This document shows, piece by piece, positions 15,465-24,360 of a stretch of DNA of 64,000 nt. Numbering within the stretch: position 1 is the first letter of the stretch; each line of letters begins with the position of its first letter. Below the pieces are notes generated by a model. It was given only the letters and a program-made list of their open reading frames with translations. It made no database searches and was not told where the DNA came from. The position numbers were made by a program, and so were the translations under genes. The stretch is from Hydrogenobaculum sp. Y04AAS1 (GTDB lineage: Bacteria; Aquificota; Aquificia; Aquificales; Aquificaceae), in contig NC_011126.1 in assembly GCF_000020785.1 (NCBI RefSeq), forward strand, positions 372,001 to 436,000. Reading direction: 5' to 3'.

Positions 15465-18007
15465 AAAACATACTTTCTTTTTTAGGTTTTTTTATAGTTG
15501 TTGTATTTGTGCTTTTAGGAGTATATGTTTATAGCGTAAGTATTGGGCTTCCGGACGTGAGAGCCTTAGAGAATTGGCATCCACCAGAAGCGTCAATGGT
15601 GTACGACTCAAACGGTAAACTTATAGGTACGATAGGAGCTCAGAATAGGATTTATGTAACAATAGACAAAATACCTAAAATAGTTCAAGATGCTTTTGTT
15701 TCTGCTGAAGATAAGACTTTTTATCACAACATAGGAATAGACCCAACAAGTATAATAAGGGCTTTAATAGTAGATTTAGAAAAGGGAAAGGCTGTAGAAG
15801 GCGGAAGCACTATAACCCAGCAACTGGCGAAAAACCTTTTCCTTACCCCTAAGAAGACAATATCTAGGAAGATAAAAGAAGCAATCCTTGCCATAGAGAT
15901 AACCCATACTTTTCCCAAAAGCAAAATACTTGAAATGTATCTCAACCAGATATATTTGGGGCATGGTGCCTTTGGTGTAGAAGCTGCATCGGAAACTTAC
16001 TTTGGTAAACACGTTTGGCAACTGGGCCTTGACGAAGCTGCTCTTTTGGCTGGGCTTCCTAGGGCTCCTACAAAGTATGATCCATATATAAATCCAAACT
16101 TGGCTCTTCAGAGAAGAAACTACGTTTTGTATAGAATGTATAAAGATGGCTATATTACGAAAGAAGAGTACCTTAAAGCCTCTCAGAAACCTATTGTTTT
16201 AAACAAACATACAAACCCCATCACCAATAGCGATTATTTCGTTAGTTTTTTAAAAGATTATATGTATAGAAATTTTCCCGATCTTATTTATCAAGGTGGA
16301 TTAAAAATTTATACCACTTTAAATGAAACGCTTCAGCAAGCAGCGGAAAATGCTGTTAGAAACCAAATATTGTATATATCTAAACTAGAACATTATCCAG
16401 TTCTACCTTGGTCTATTACCGATACTATAGCAAAATTTAAGGCTCAAAAAATAGATCTTAAGAAATCCAGGTATTATATAGGTTTTGTTAAAAGCATAAA
16501 AAATAATCAGGCAAATATAGATATAAACGGCACAGAGGTCACCGCTAAAATTTTCCCCGGTATAAACGCTGGCGAGTACGTAATGGTAGAACTTTCACGC
16601 CCCACAAGTATGCCACGATCTACAAGTATGCCACGATCTACAAGTATGCCACGATCTACAAGTATGCCACGATCTACAAGTATGCCACGATCTACAAGTA
16701 TGCCACGATCTACAAGTATGCCACGCCCCAATAACGGATTTAATGCAAAGATAATACCGCAGCTTCAATCGGCTTTGGTTAGCATGAACGTACATAATGG
16801 TGCTATATTGGCTTTGGTGGGTGGATACTCTTATCAGCTTTCTTCTTACAATAGAGCAGTTTATGCTTTAAGACAGACTGGTTCTGCTATAAAACCTATA
16901 GTTTACCTATCAGCCTTGATGAAAGGCTATACTCAGATAACCGAGATAGACGCTACGCCTCATGCTTATAAAGATCCATCTGCCCCGGGTGGATTTTGGA
17001 CACCTAGAAATTATGAGGGAGAGAGTTTTACTACAATTACCTTAAGAAAAGCTTTGGCTTACAGCGTTAATACTGCGAGCGTAAATCTTTTGGCTCAGGT
17101 GGGTTTTGATCTACCAATATCTTTAGCAGCAAGGGTGGGTATAAAACTTCCTCCATATTATTCTATGGTGCTTGGTAGTACAAGCGTTACTCCGCTTCAA
17201 CTTACAAACATGTTTCAAGCTTTCGCCAACTTAGGGACTTACTGTGAACCGTATTTTATAACAAAGATAGTAAACTCTCAAAACCAAGTGGTATATACAG
17301 GTCATCCAGTTTGCTACAACGTATTCCCAGCTCCTTACGATAGAGTCTTGATATCTATGTTAGAATATGTGGTAAAAGTTGGGACTGGCTATGCTGCCCA
17401 TGTGTTGGGACCTTATATAGCTGGTAAGACAGGTACTACAAACCATTACGACGATGCTTGGTTTGAGGGCTTTTCCTCTGATGTGGTGACTGGTGTTTGG
17501 ACTGGGTTTGATATAAGAAAAAGAATAGGCTACAATATGGCTGGTGCTGCAGCATCGCTTCCTACTTGGATAAACTATATGAAAGAAGCACTAAGCATAT
17601 ATCCGGAAAAGCCGTTTCCTTTGCCAGATGGGGTAGAGTATGTGGATATAGACCCAAAAACCTACTTAAGGGCTACCCCTTCTTGTCCTGGAGAACCTAT
17701 ACTTTTTGTAAAAGGTACAGCACCAAAAACAACTTGTCAAAACGTTTCCTTGCCGGTTCTTCAAAGTTTAAACCCAAATCAACCGCAAAGCCCCGGAAGT
17801 CCTTTGCAGCCTTTAAACAACACTCCCTCATCATCTCAACAACAGTCGTCTCAAGGCACTATATCACCTACCAAGCCTCCCGCAAACCCTAATTCAAAAA
17901 ATCCAAATGGCGTATTACCTAAAATAATACAAGAGATAAACAAAGAAACTTATCAAATAGATAATGAAACGAAAAATATAAATAAGGAGTTAAACAATGC
18001 TCGCTAA
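15461..18007 (+). CDS. mrcA: Penicillin-binding protein 1A with hexapeptide-repeat insertion
   Basis: Bifunctional peptidoglycan synthase, 848 residues. One N-terminal membrane anchor (about 5-25). Glycosyltransferase-51 domain with catalytic Glu83 (EDKTFY), [15 protein letters not shown] and [18 protein letters not shown]. Transpeptidase domain with Ser475-x-x-Lys478, Ser535-V-N and Lys656-T-G. The extreme C-terminus is Pro/Ser/Gln-rich and probably disordered. Odd feature: residues 382-423, in the linker just before the transpeptidase domain, are seven tandem copies of a hexapeptide T-S-M-P-R-S/P, encoded by an 18-bp DNA repeat also found in intergenic DNA. All catalytic motifs are intact. 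hisF starts within its last 11 bp. Confidence 0.95.
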   Translation: MKNILSFLGFFIVVVFVLLGVYVYSVSIGLPDVRALENWHPPEASMVYDSNGKLIGTIGAQNRIYVTIDKIPKIVQDAFVSAEDKTFYHNIGIDPTSIIRALIVDLEKGKAVEGGSTITQQLAKNLFLTPKKTISRKIKEAILAIEITHTFPKSKILEMYLNQIYLGHGAFGVEAASETYFGKHVWQLGLDEAALLAGLPRAPTKYDPYINPNLALQRRNYVLYRMYKDGYITKEEYLKASQKPIVLNKHTNPITNSDYFVSFLKDYMYRNFPDLIYQGGLKIYTTLNETLQQAAENAVRNQILYISKLEHYPVLPWSITDTIAKFKAQKIDLKKSRYYIGFVKSIKNNQANIDINGTEVTAKIFPGINAGEYVMVELSRPTSMPRSTSMPRSTSMPRSTSMPRSTSMPRSTSMPRSTSMPRPNNGFNAKIIPQLQSALVSMNVHNGAILALVGGYSYQLSSYNRAVYALRQTGSAIKPIVYLSALMKGYTQITEIDATPHAYKDPSAPGGFWTPRNYEGESFTTITLRKALAYSVNTASVNLLAQVGFDLPISLAARVGIKLPPYYSMVLGSTSVTPLQLTNMFQAFANLGTYCEPYFITKIVNSQNQVVYTGHPVCYNVFPAPYDRVLISMLEYVVKVGTGYAAHVLGPYIAGKTGTTNHYDDAWFEGFSSDVVTGVWTGFDIRKRIGYNMAGAAASLPTWINYMKEALSIYPEKPFPLPDGVEYVDIDPKTYLRATPSCPGEPILFVKGTAPKTTCQNVSLPVLQSLNPNQPQSPGSPLQPLNNTPSSSQQQSSQGTISPTKPPANPNSKNPNGVLPKIIQEINKETYQIDNETKNINKELNNAR
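16598..16729 (+). repeat. Seven-copy 18-bp tandem repeat inside the PBP1A gene
   Basis: Core ACAAGTATGCCA starts at 16604, 16622, 16640, 16658, 16676, 16694 and 16712. Spacers between cores are all CGATCT; the array is bounded by CGCCCC on both sides (16598-16603 and 16724-16729). The same core at the same 18-bp pitch, but with varied spacers, lies in noncoding DNA at 21638-21691 and 41106-41141. Confidence 0.95.
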
Positions 18008-18755
18008 GAGGATTATACCATGTCTTGATATAAAAGATGGTAGGGTAGTAAAAGGTATAAACTTTGTAGATTTGAAAGACGCTGGGGACCCAGTGGAAAA
18101 TGCAATTGTTTATGAAGAGCAAAAAGCTGATGAAATAGTGTTTCTAGATATAACAGCTTCTTATGAAAAAAGAAATACGGTGATAGATTTGGCAAAAAGA
18201 GTAGCTCAAAATATCTTCACCCCTTTTACCATAGGGGGCGGCATAAGAACCTTAGATGATATAAGAAAACTTCTAGAAGCTGGAGCTGATAAAGTATCTA
18301 TAAACTCAGCTGCTGTTAAAAATCCTCAACTTATCTATGAGAGTGCAAGGAAATTTGGTTCTCAGTGTATAGTTGTGGCAATAGATGCAAAACACGTGGA
18401 AGATGATACTTGGCATGTTTATATAAACGGCGGAAGATTAAATACAAACCTAGATGCTGTAGAATGGGCTAAACAAGTGGAATCTCTTGGAGCTGGTGAG
18501 ATTCTTCTAACATCTATAGATAAAGATGGTACAAAATCAGGTTACGATATAAAACTAACAGATCTTATATCGAAAGCTGTAAATATACCAGTTATAGCCT
18601 CTGGTGGGGCTGGTAGAAAAGAGCATTTTTTAGAAGCTTTTAAGCTAACAGAAGCAAGCGCTTGTTTAGCGGCTTCTATATTTCACTTTAAAAAGATATC
18701 TATACCAGCGTTAAAAGCTTATTTGAAAGAAAATAACGTTCATGTTAGAATATAA
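17997..18755 (+). CDS. hisF: Imidazole glycerol phosphate synthase subunit HisF
   Basis: Cyclase subunit that, with HisH, converts PRFAR to imidazole glycerol phosphate and AICAR. A 252-residue beta/alpha barrel with the catalytic Asp in [14 protein letters not shown] near the N-terminus, the phosphate-binding loop [11 protein letters not shown], the second catalytic Asp in AIDAKH, and C-terminal [20 protein letters not shown] lies ahead of the ATG, which overlaps the PBP gene. It is separated from other his genes, as hisZ at 9.3 kb also is. Confidence 0.96.
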   Translation: MLAKRIIPCLDIKDGRVVKGINFVDLKDAGDPVENAIVYEEQKADEIVFLDITASYEKRNTVIDLAKRVAQNIFTPFTIGGGIRTLDDIRKLLEAGADKVSINSAAVKNPQLIYESARKFGSQCIVVAIDAKHVEDDTWHVYINGGRLNTNLDAVEWAKQVESLGAGEILLTSIDKDGTKSGYDIKLTDLISKAVNIPVIASGGAGRKEHFLEAFKLTEASACLAASIFHFKKISIPALKAYLKENNVHVRI

Positions 18756-18808
18756 TTTACAAATAAAATAGGTTAGGGGTGCTATAAAAAAGTTTTTATC
18801 TTATAAAA

Positions 18809-19393
18809 CTACGTTCTCATTGATACAAAAGCTTTTATAAACTCTTCAGCGTTTTTTAATTCGAGTTCTCTATTCCAGATTTTTAATTCTGCTCCCGATG
18901 TACTTATTATAGCAATTTTTGAAAAACCAAAGATTCTACCTAAAGGGCTTTGTTTTAACACTATGTTTGATATTTTGTCAAGGCTATAATCAATTACGTT
19001 GTTACTCCAAGTCCCATAAGCTAAGATAAGCCTTTTGTTTGTAATAAAAAGTTTTGTGGTTTTCTTTAAAACATAAGGCTTTACCAATATAGATAAGCTA
19101 AAGCTTGCTGCGTATAAAAATACCAAGAAGAATAGGCTTATATCTTTTTTGGCCAGTAATACCAATACGCTTATTATGAGACCGATTATACCTGTCAACG
19201 TGGCTGTGATGATTTCCTTTATGTATACCATCTCTCCTTCTACTATTATATGTTCATCCTCGGTTAGGTATTTTTGGATAAGCTTTTCTTTGTTTCCTAC
19301 TTTTACTTTTATGGCGTTTATTGTTGTTACTAAAAGCCAATATACTAAAAGTATGCCAAAGGCCAAAGATACTATTGAATGATTTTTTTCCAT
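18809..19393 (-). CDS. PH (bPH/YdbS-like) domain membrane protein
   Basis: 194 residues: an N-terminal hydrophobic helix (about 8-26), then two more (about 62-82 and 86-106), followed by a bacterial PH domain with TKLFITNKRLILAYGTWS, SLDKISNIVLKQSPLGRIFG and a final KNAEEFIKAF helix. Proteins of this group sit in the inner membrane; the PH domain is cytosolic and its ligand is unknown. TAAAAT lies 6 nt before the ATG with no Shine-Dalgarno, another leaderless-type start. Confidence 0.75.
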   Translation of the reverse strand: MEKNHSIVSLAFGILLVYWLLVTTINAIKVKVGNKEKLIQKYLTEDEHIIVEGEMVYIKEIITATLTGIIGLIISVLVLLAKKDISLFFLVFLYAASFSLSILVKPYVLKKTTKLFITNKRLILAYGTWSNNVIDYSLDKISNIVLKQSPLGRIFGFSKIAIISTSGAELKIWNRELELKNAEEFIKAFVSMRT

Positions 19394-19405
19394 AAAACAA
19401 TTTTA

Positions 19406-19855
19406 TCACATGTTATATCTCAAAGCGCTTGCTAGAAAAACTATACCAAGACTTAAAATTAAGTTTAATATACCTAGTATTCTTGTTATTTTTGCATATT
19501 TTTTAGAGTTTTTGGCTTTTGGACTAAAATAAAAATCATGAAGAACTGATATAAATACTACCAAGAAGAAAGTATGAATTTTAATTTGAAGCGTTTTCTG
19601 ATACAGTGACTCCGGATGGAGTAATGAATTATAAGGTATTGATAAAAAATGCATGTTTAGAAGTCCCGTTATAAAAAGCGTCGGAAGACCTATTAGAGTA
19701 CCTATGTTGCTAAATCTTTTTCCTATGTTTTGAAAAGCTTCATCTTTAAAGGGTGTTCTTCTTATATAAGGAGAAGATACAAACACCATAAATAGCATAC
19801 CACCTACCCATAAGCAAGCGGATGTTATATGTATGAAGAGCACCAATATATTCAT
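19406..19855 (-). CDS. CopD-like four-helix membrane protein
   Basis: 149 residues with about four transmembrane helices. The opening segment FIHITSACLWVGGMLFMVFV resembles the first helix of CopD/DUF2269-type proteins, in which the early His and Trp-x-Gly-Gly are conserved. Later helices contain His (KIHTFFLVVFISVLHD), so copper or haem binding is possible but unproven. TATCAT lies 6 nt before the ATG. Confidence 0.55.
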   Translation of the reverse strand: MNILVLFIHITSACLWVGGMLFMVFVSSPYIRRTPFKDEAFQNIGKRFSNIGTLIGLPTLFITGLLNMHFLSIPYNSLLHPESLYQKTLQIKIHTFFLVVFISVLHDFYFSPKAKNSKKYAKITRILGILNLILSLGIVFLASALRYNM

Positions 19856-19940
19856 AAGTAAATGATAACTTATGTATTTGTGAAAATCTATGATATTGTA
19901 TATTGTAAGAAGCTGGCGTAAAGCCAGCTATATAAGATGT

Positions 19941-20387
19941 TTACTTTTGTTCTTCTACATTTACTTTTATACTAGCGTATATGTCGTTGTGTAGTCTAAC
20001 TTTGATGGTATATAAACCTAAGTTTTTAATGGGTGAACTTATTATTATTTGTTTTTTGTCTACGTTGAAGCCTTTTTCGTTGAGAGCTTTGGCGATGTCT
20101 GAAGTGGTTATAGCACCAAAGAGTTTACCATTTTGACCCACAGGTTTTTTAATGGTGATTTCTGCACCGTCAAGCTTTTTGGCAAGTTCTTGAGCTTGAG
20201 TTCTTATTTTCTCAAGTTTTCTGGCTTTTTGGGAAAGTATGCTTTGAATATGTTTTATATTACCTTCTGTGGCTGGTAATGCCAATTTCCTTGGTATTAG
20301 ATAGTTGTTGGCAAAACCATCTTTTACCGTTATAATATCTCCAAAACTTCCACGTCCTTCCAATTCTTCTAAAAGAATTACCTTCAT
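19941..20387 (-). CDS. rplI: 50S ribosomal protein L9
   Basis: 148 residues. The N-terminal 23S-rRNA-binding domain has the L9 signature GSFGDIITVKDGFANNYLIPRK (residues 13 onward), a long connecting helix (about 40-75), and a C-terminal globular domain. Last gene of the rpsF-ssb-rpsR-rplI operon. AGGAGG precedes the ATG. Confidence 0.97.
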   Translation of the reverse strand: MKVILLEELEGRGSFGDIITVKDGFANNYLIPRKLALPATEGNIKHIQSILSQKARKLEKIRTQAQELAKKLDGAEITIKKPVGQNGKLFGAITTSDIAKALNEKGFNVDKKQIIISSPIKNLGLYTIKVRLHNDIYASIKVNVEEQK

Positions 20388-20397
20388 GATATCCTCC

Positions 20398-20619
20398 TTA
20401 TACTACTACGTAAGGCAGTAAAGCTAGCTGTCTAGCCCTTTTTATTTCATTGGCTAACTTTCTTTGATGTTTGGCACATACGAAAGTCATTCTTCTTGGA
20501 AGAATTTTGCCATGCTCAGACATAAACTCTCTTAGTTCGTTATAGTTTTTGTAGTTTGGGTCTCTTTTTTCCATGCAAAACTTGCAAACTTTAGCTTTTT
20601 TCATCTTGGTTTCCATCAT
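20398..20619 (-). CDS. rpsR: 30S ribosomal protein S18
   Basis: 73 residues with the S18 core [17 protein letters not shown] and C-terminal basic helix. The N-terminal CKFC pair and a later Cys-x-x-His suggest the zinc-binding form. Start candidates are ATG at 20619, 20616 and 20604; the first two follow an AAGGAG site at normal distance. Partner of S6 in the 30S platform, encoded upstream in the same operon. Confidence 0.95.
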   Translation of the reverse strand: MMETKMKKAKVCKFCMEKRDPNYKNYNELREFMSEHGKILPRRMTFVCAKHQRKLANEIKRARQLALLPYVVV

Positions 20620-20644
20620 ACTTCACACTCCTTTTTCAAAGTTT

Positions 20645-21103
20645 TTAAAATGGTACGTCATCATCGTCTTCTAAGCTTTTTTCTATATCAGACTTAATAT
20701 TTTCTATACCGTTTATATCTTCATCGTTGTAAAAGCCTTCAGACAAATCTTCTTGTGCGGAAGCTTTATTTTGTGTACCTTGTGGTCTTGAGATTATCTT
20801 TATGCTTTCGGCTACTATGCTTACTTTAGACATATTTTTACCATCTTGAGAAGTCCACCTATCTTGAGCGAGCCTTCCTTCTACAAGTATCATATAACCT
20901 TTTGATATTTGTGTAGATAGTCTATCAGCCAATGCTCCATAGGCTTTTACATCAAAATAGTGCGCTTCTTCTTTCCACTCGTTGTTTACTCTGTAGTTTC
21001 TGTTGTAGGCTATAGATATATCAATTGTCTTGTTGCCAGATGGAAGTATCCTTAGCTCTGGGTCTTTTGTCAATCTACCTATCAAAATAACTTTGTTTAT
21101 CAT
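20645..21103 (-). CDS. ssb: Single-stranded DNA-binding protein
   Basis: 152 residues with an N-terminal OB-fold (about 1-105: MINKVILIGRLTKDPELR, ISIAYNRNY, GYMILVEGRLAQDRWTSQDG), a short acidic linker and a C-terminal tail ending DDDVPF, the tip that recruits replication and repair proteins. Sits between rpsF and rpsR, the usual location. Confidence 0.96.
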   Translation of the reverse strand: MINKVILIGRLTKDPELRILPSGNKTIDISIAYNRNYRVNNEWKEEAHYFDVKAYGALADRLSTQISKGYMILVEGRLAQDRWTSQDGKNMSKVSIVAESIKIISRPQGTQNKASAQEDLSEGFYNDEDINGIENIKSDIEKSLEDDDDVPF

Positions 21104-21115
21104 AAAATCCCCTAT

Positions 21116-21454
21116 TTATTGCGAAACTTTTTCCTCGCTGGTTTCTTTGGATAAGATATTTAACCATCTTATAATATCTTCATTTATTTTGTAGTAAAAG
21201 TCAAGGTCGTTTGGCAGTTGCGAATTTGTAGAAAATATTTTGAAGAAGTGGTATCTTCCATGCCCAAATCCACTTATTTTATAGGCCAAATTTTTAGTAC
21301 CCCAATCTTCTTCATGGACAATATTTCCACCTTTTTTGGCTATGAAGTCTTTCACTTCATTTAGCTTTGTATTGTACTCATCCTCGGTAAGTGTGGGTTT
21401 AAACACCACCACACTTTCGTACATCCTCTGTGCACGATAATGTTTTGAGCTCAT
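21116..21454 (-). CDS. rpsF: 30S ribosomal protein S6
   Basis: 112 residues: RMYESVVVFKPTLTEDEYN, EEDWGTKNLAYKI and RYHFFKIFS match the S6 ferredoxin-like fold. First gene of the operon, with a strong GGAGG upstream of the ATG. The minus-strand leader region upstream contains TATAAT-like boxes; the exact promoter is not resolved. Confidence 0.96.
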   Translation of the reverse strand: MSSKHYRAQRMYESVVVFKPTLTEDEYNTKLNEVKDFIAKKGGNIVHEEDWGTKNLAYKISGFGHGRYHFFKIFSTNSQLPNDLDFYYKINEDIIRWLNILSKETSEEKVSQ

Positions 21455-21554
21455 ACTACCTCCTTAAAATTAGTCAAAGTTTAACACTTTAAATAAATAT
21501 TTTACCATAATTTGTTGTTTTAATATTATAACTTATACTATGCACTCTCATGAT

Positions 21555-21726
21555 ATTGTATAAGTTCATACACTATGAATACAGAGTGGATAAGCACGTT
21601 TCAGATACCTGTCTTTTTAAAAGACATTAATCTCACGACAAGTATGCCACGGTTCACAAGTATGCCACGCAATAAAAGTATGCCACGGTCTATGTACTTA
21701 CAATGTATTGAACTTGTACATGTAAG
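21555..21726. repeat. Composite intergenic repeat cluster upstream of the toxin-antitoxin pair
   Basis: This region has no gene. It starts with TATAAGTTCA followed by a degenerate ACACTATGAATAC. A stretch at 21598-21628 (CACGTTTCAGATACC, then CTTTTTAAAAGACA) matches the reverse complement of 44137-44166. Three 18-bp units with core ACAAGTATGCCA lie at 21638-21691. The block closes with CTTACAATGTATTGAACTT, an inverted relative of the opening motif and a near-match to 54773-54795. Confidence 0.75.
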
Positions 21727-21755
21727 TTGACGTGAGTGGGTTTGAGGATTATAAT
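21727..21755 (+). promoter_or_regulatory. Sigma-70-type promoter of the toxin-antitoxin operon
   Basis: TTGACG (21727-21732), 17-bp spacer, TATAAT (21750-21755), about 20 nt before the antitoxin ATG, with AGGAG between. The -35 box abuts the end of the repeat cluster. Confidence 0.75.
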
Positions 21756-21776
21756 TATATATAGGAGATTTTAGTT

Positions 21777-22001
21777 ATGAAGAATGATTATAAATCTAAG
21801 ACACATAAAAGCTTTTATGCCCCATCAACAAAGAAAGGTATCAAAAGAAAACCTACAAGTATACCACGACCTACAAGTATACCACGATCAGCAAGTATGG
21901 CGCCACGTCCTTCTTTTGAATGGAGGGGCTGTTTATCTGATTTAAAGGATAAGTATACATCTGTGGAGTTACAACATAAGATTTGGGATATTGAATTATA
22001 A
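21777..22001 (+). CDS. Putative antitoxin carrying in-frame repeat units
   Basis: 74 residues. The C-terminal part (PSFEWRGCLSDLKDKYTSVELQHKIW, about 45-70) looks like a small conserved antitoxin domain that would cover the toxin's active site; I do not recognise a named family with confidence. Residues 26-45 are the repeat-derived P-T-S-I-P-R units, in frame, placed in the linker before the conserved part. It precedes the PIN protein by 3 nt and has its own promoter and AGGAG site. Role inferred from the partner gene. Confidence 0.6.
   Translation: MKNDYKSKTHKSFYAPSTKKGIKRKPTSIPRPTSIPRSASMAPRPSFEWRGCLSDLKDKYTSVELQHKIWDIEL
21855..21910 (+). repeat. Three degenerate 18-bp repeat units inside the antitoxin gene
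   Basis: Cores ACAAGTATACCA at 21855-21866 and 21873-21884 and a variant GCAAGTATGGCGCCA at 21891-21905, separated by CGACCT and CGATCA. Same 18-bp pitch as elsewhere; the third unit has a 3-bp insertion, which keeps the reading frame. Confidence 0.85.
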
Positions 22002-22004
22002 AAT

Positions 22005-22418
22005 TTGGTGCTTTTATTAGACACAAACATAATATTGGAAATAGCATTGGAACAAGAAAAAGCTCAAGAATGTGTAAATTTGTTAGAACAGTACGATAAA
22101 ATTGATTTTTTTATATCTGATTTCTCGATTCATTCAATAGGTGTAATACTTAAGAAACGAAACAAGCTTGAAAAATTTGATAAATTGATAGAAGACCTTA
22201 GACTTGTTCTAAAAGCTATATTGTCGCTAGACCATTATTATGACTTAAAACGATTGATAAATATAATGAAAGTGTTTGATCTTGATTTTGATGATGCTTA
22301 TCAATATAGAATAGCAGAAAAATACAAACTAACCATTGTTAGTTTTGATAAAGATTTTGATAAAACAAAATTAGGCAGGAGAACAACAACAGAGATTTTA
22401 CAAACAATCAATCATTGA
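22005..22418 (+). CDS. PIN-domain ribonuclease toxin (VapC-like)
   Basis: 137 residues. The PIN fold is indicated by LLLDTNIILE at the N-terminus (first acidic residue), then a mid-protein helix region, LDFDDAYQYRIAEKYKL, and IVSFDKDFDK, which supply the further metal-binding acidic residues. Such proteins cut tRNA, rRNA or mRNA and are neutralised by the upstream partner. Start TTG 22005 or GTG 22008; neither has a clear Shine-Dalgarno, consistent with translation coupled to the antitoxin stop at 22001. Confidence 0.78.
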   Translation: MVLLLDTNIILEIALEQEKAQECVNLLEQYDKIDFFISDFSIHSIGVILKKRNKLEKFDKLIEDLRLVLKAILSLDHYYDLKRLINIMKVFDLDFDDAYQYRIAEKYKLTIVSFDKDFDKTKLGRRTTTEILQTINH

Positions 22419-22498
22419 CGCTAAGCTTTTAAAGCCAAAATAGTGGTTTTTGTGTCTTATACATTATATTTTCATTTAGAATGAGTATAATATAAGCT

Positions 22499-23701
22499 GT
22501 GAGATTTAAGGCATTAAAGATAGCTATAAGATATTTGCTCAGTTTTAAAGGAAGTACATTTATCATAAGCTTGATATCGTTTTTTGGGATTGTGATAAGC
22601 ACCGCTGGGATACTTCTTACAAACGGCGTTTTTGAAGGATTTCAAGACAATCTTAGAATTAAGCTTTTGGGGTCTATGCCAAATTTAATACTGACATACG
22701 TAGGAGATAATTCTAAGGCCGATATACCTAAAGTTTTGGGGCTTTTAGAAAAAAACAAAAAAGATATAAAGATGTTCTCCTATTTCAAGATATATCACGG
22801 GGCTATTCAAAGGGGCTCTTATATAAGTGCTGTCAATGTAGATGCTATGGATTTTGGCAACACTAAAAATTTGAGTTTTTTTGCAAATAAGATAAAAGGT
22901 TCTTTGGATAAAAAAGGTGTTATTCTTGGTAAAGATTTGGCTGCTATGCTTGGGGTGTCAAAAGGTGATTATGTTAGTATCATATCGCCTGTGGGTGTAC
23001 AAACGCCTTTTGGTTATATGCCAAAGGTTCAAAACTTGCCTGTGGTGGGTACTCTTAACAGTGGTATATTTGATATAGATTATTCTACCGTGCTTATGGA
23101 TAACAGTGTTGCAGACAAGCTTTTTGTAAATAATCCGCCCACAAGAGTCGTTGAGATAAATTTAAAAAATCCATTTTATGCTCCTTCTTTTGCTAAAAGC
23201 CTAAAACCTATGATAGGAGAAAAATTTATAATAACCACTTGGATAGATATGAATAAACCGCTTTTTGAAGCTCTTCAAACCGAAGAAAGAGGTATATTTT
23301 TTGTACTTACTCTCATGATAGTAGTGGCATCTTTTAATATTACAAGCCTTCTTTTTATAAAAGTAAAAGAAAAGCTAAGAGATATAGCCATATTTAGAGT
23401 TTACGGAGAACCAAAATCTTTTATCATGGCTATAATACTTATACAAGGGCTTTTACTTAGCCTTAGTGGGTTTTTGGTGGGTGTTTTGACGTCTTTTGTT
23501 TTGGAGTTTTTTATAAACAAATTTAAACTAATACATGTCCAAAAAAGCATATACCTTATGTCTTATGTGCCAGTTTCTATATCTTTTAAAGATGTGATGG
23601 AGGTCTTTTTGTTGGTGATATTTTTAAGCCTTGTGGCAGCTTTTATACCCTCTTATTACGCTGTAAAAGAAAACATAGTAAGGATACTAAGAAATGACTG
23701 A
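22499..23701 (+). CDS. LolC/LolE-like ABC transporter permease (FtsX domain)
   Basis: 400-residue inner-membrane protein: one N-terminal helix (about 20-42), a large periplasmic MacB-like domain, then three helices at about 270-290, 310-340 and 365-385. AIRYLLSFKG at the start and the C-terminal AAFIPSYYAVKENIVRILRND are typical of LolC/E, which extracts lipoproteins for transfer to LolA. GTG start at 22499 follows TATAAT (22486-22491) by 7 nt. It overlaps the ATPase gene by 8 bp. Confidence 0.82.
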   Translation: MRFKALKIAIRYLLSFKGSTFIISLISFFGIVISTAGILLTNGVFEGFQDNLRIKLLGSMPNLILTYVGDNSKADIPKVLGLLEKNKKDIKMFSYFKIYHGAIQRGSYISAVNVDAMDFGNTKNLSFFANKIKGSLDKKGVILGKDLAAMLGVSKGDYVSIISPVGVQTPFGYMPKVQNLPVVGTLNSGIFDIDYSTVLMDNSVADKLFVNNPPTRVVEINLKNPFYAPSFAKSLKPMIGEKFIITTWIDMNKPLFEALQTEERGIFFVLTLMIVVASFNITSLLFIKVKEKLRDIAIFRVYGEPKSFIMAIILIQGLLLSLSGFLVGVLTSFVLEFFINKFKLIHVQKSIYLMSYVPVSISFKDVMEVFLLVIFLSLVAAFIPSYYAVKENIVRILRND

Positions 23702-24326
23702 CGGTATGATAGAACTAAAAAACGTATCAAAAATATACAAAGATAAGCCTGTAGTTGAAGGTTTAAGCCTTTCTATAAAAAAAGGTGAGTTTGTAGGTAT
23801 AATGGGGCCCTCTGGTTCTGGTAAATCTACAACCCTTCATATAATAGGTGGTATAGAAACCCCTTCTTCTGGTGATGTAAATATACTTGGTGTTTGGTAT
23901 GCAAAAGACGGAAAAGTACTAAACGAAAAAGCTGTATCTAAGCTTAGGAAAAAATACATTTCTTTTATATTTCAATTTTATTATCTTTTAGAAGATTTTG
24001 ATGTGCTTGAAAATGTATCTTTGTTTGGAGATAAGAAAAAAGCCATAGAGCTTCTTAGCTTTCTTAGATTGGACCACAGGCTAAACTACAAACCTTACGA
24101 ACTCTCCGGCGGTGAACAGCAAAGGGTAGCTATAGCAAGAGCCCTTGTAAGAGAACCTCAAATCCTCATAGCCGATGAGCCCACTGGAAACCTTGATCAC
24201 AAAGAATCTCATAAGATTTTTTCTTTATTAAAATCCCTAAACAAAGAATCAAATATAACTATAATTGTAGCTACTCACAACGAAGAACTAAAACCATTTT
24301 TTGATAGAGTTATATATCTTGGATAA
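23694..24326 (+). CDS. lolD: LolD-like ABC transporter ATP-binding protein
   Basis: 210 residues with Walker A GPSGSGKST, Q-loop FIFQFYYLLEDF, signature LSGGEQQRVAIARALV, Walker B ILIADEPTGNLD and H-loop VATHNEE. Matches the LolD/MacB/FtsE subgroup. Translated from ATG 23694 (overlapping the permease) or ATG 23706. Together with the permease it would form a lipoprotein-sorting or efflux complex in the inner membrane. Confidence 0.85.
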   Translation: MTDGMIELKNVSKIYKDKPVVEGLSLSIKKGEFVGIMGPSGSGKSTTLHIIGGIETPSSGDVNILGVWYAKDGKVLNEKAVSKLRKKYISFIFQFYYLLEDFDVLENVSLFGDKKKAIELLSFLRLDHRLNYKPYELSGGEQQRVAIARALVREPQILIADEPTGNLDHKESHKIFSLLKSLNKESNITIIVATHNEELKPFFDRVIYLG

Positions 24327-24350
24327 AAAGGAAGGCCAAAGGCCTCCTTT
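24327..24350. terminator. Bidirectional Rho-independent terminator
   Basis: AAAGG(A)AGGCC - AAA - GGCCTCCTTT hairpin with one bulged A and A/T tracts on both sides, between the convergent lolD-like and FadL-like genes. Confidence 0.8.
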
Positions 24351-24360
24351 AAAGTTTATA

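Noticed and set aside
16604-16729. CRISPR array
   Set aside because: Units are 18 bp with identical 6-bp spacers and are translated; no unique spacers, no leader, no cas genes.
16507-16795. Antisense frames across the PBP1A repeat array encoding regular repeats
   Set aside because: They exist only because an 18-bp repeat keeps all frames open; the plus-strand frame is part of an intact PBP1A.
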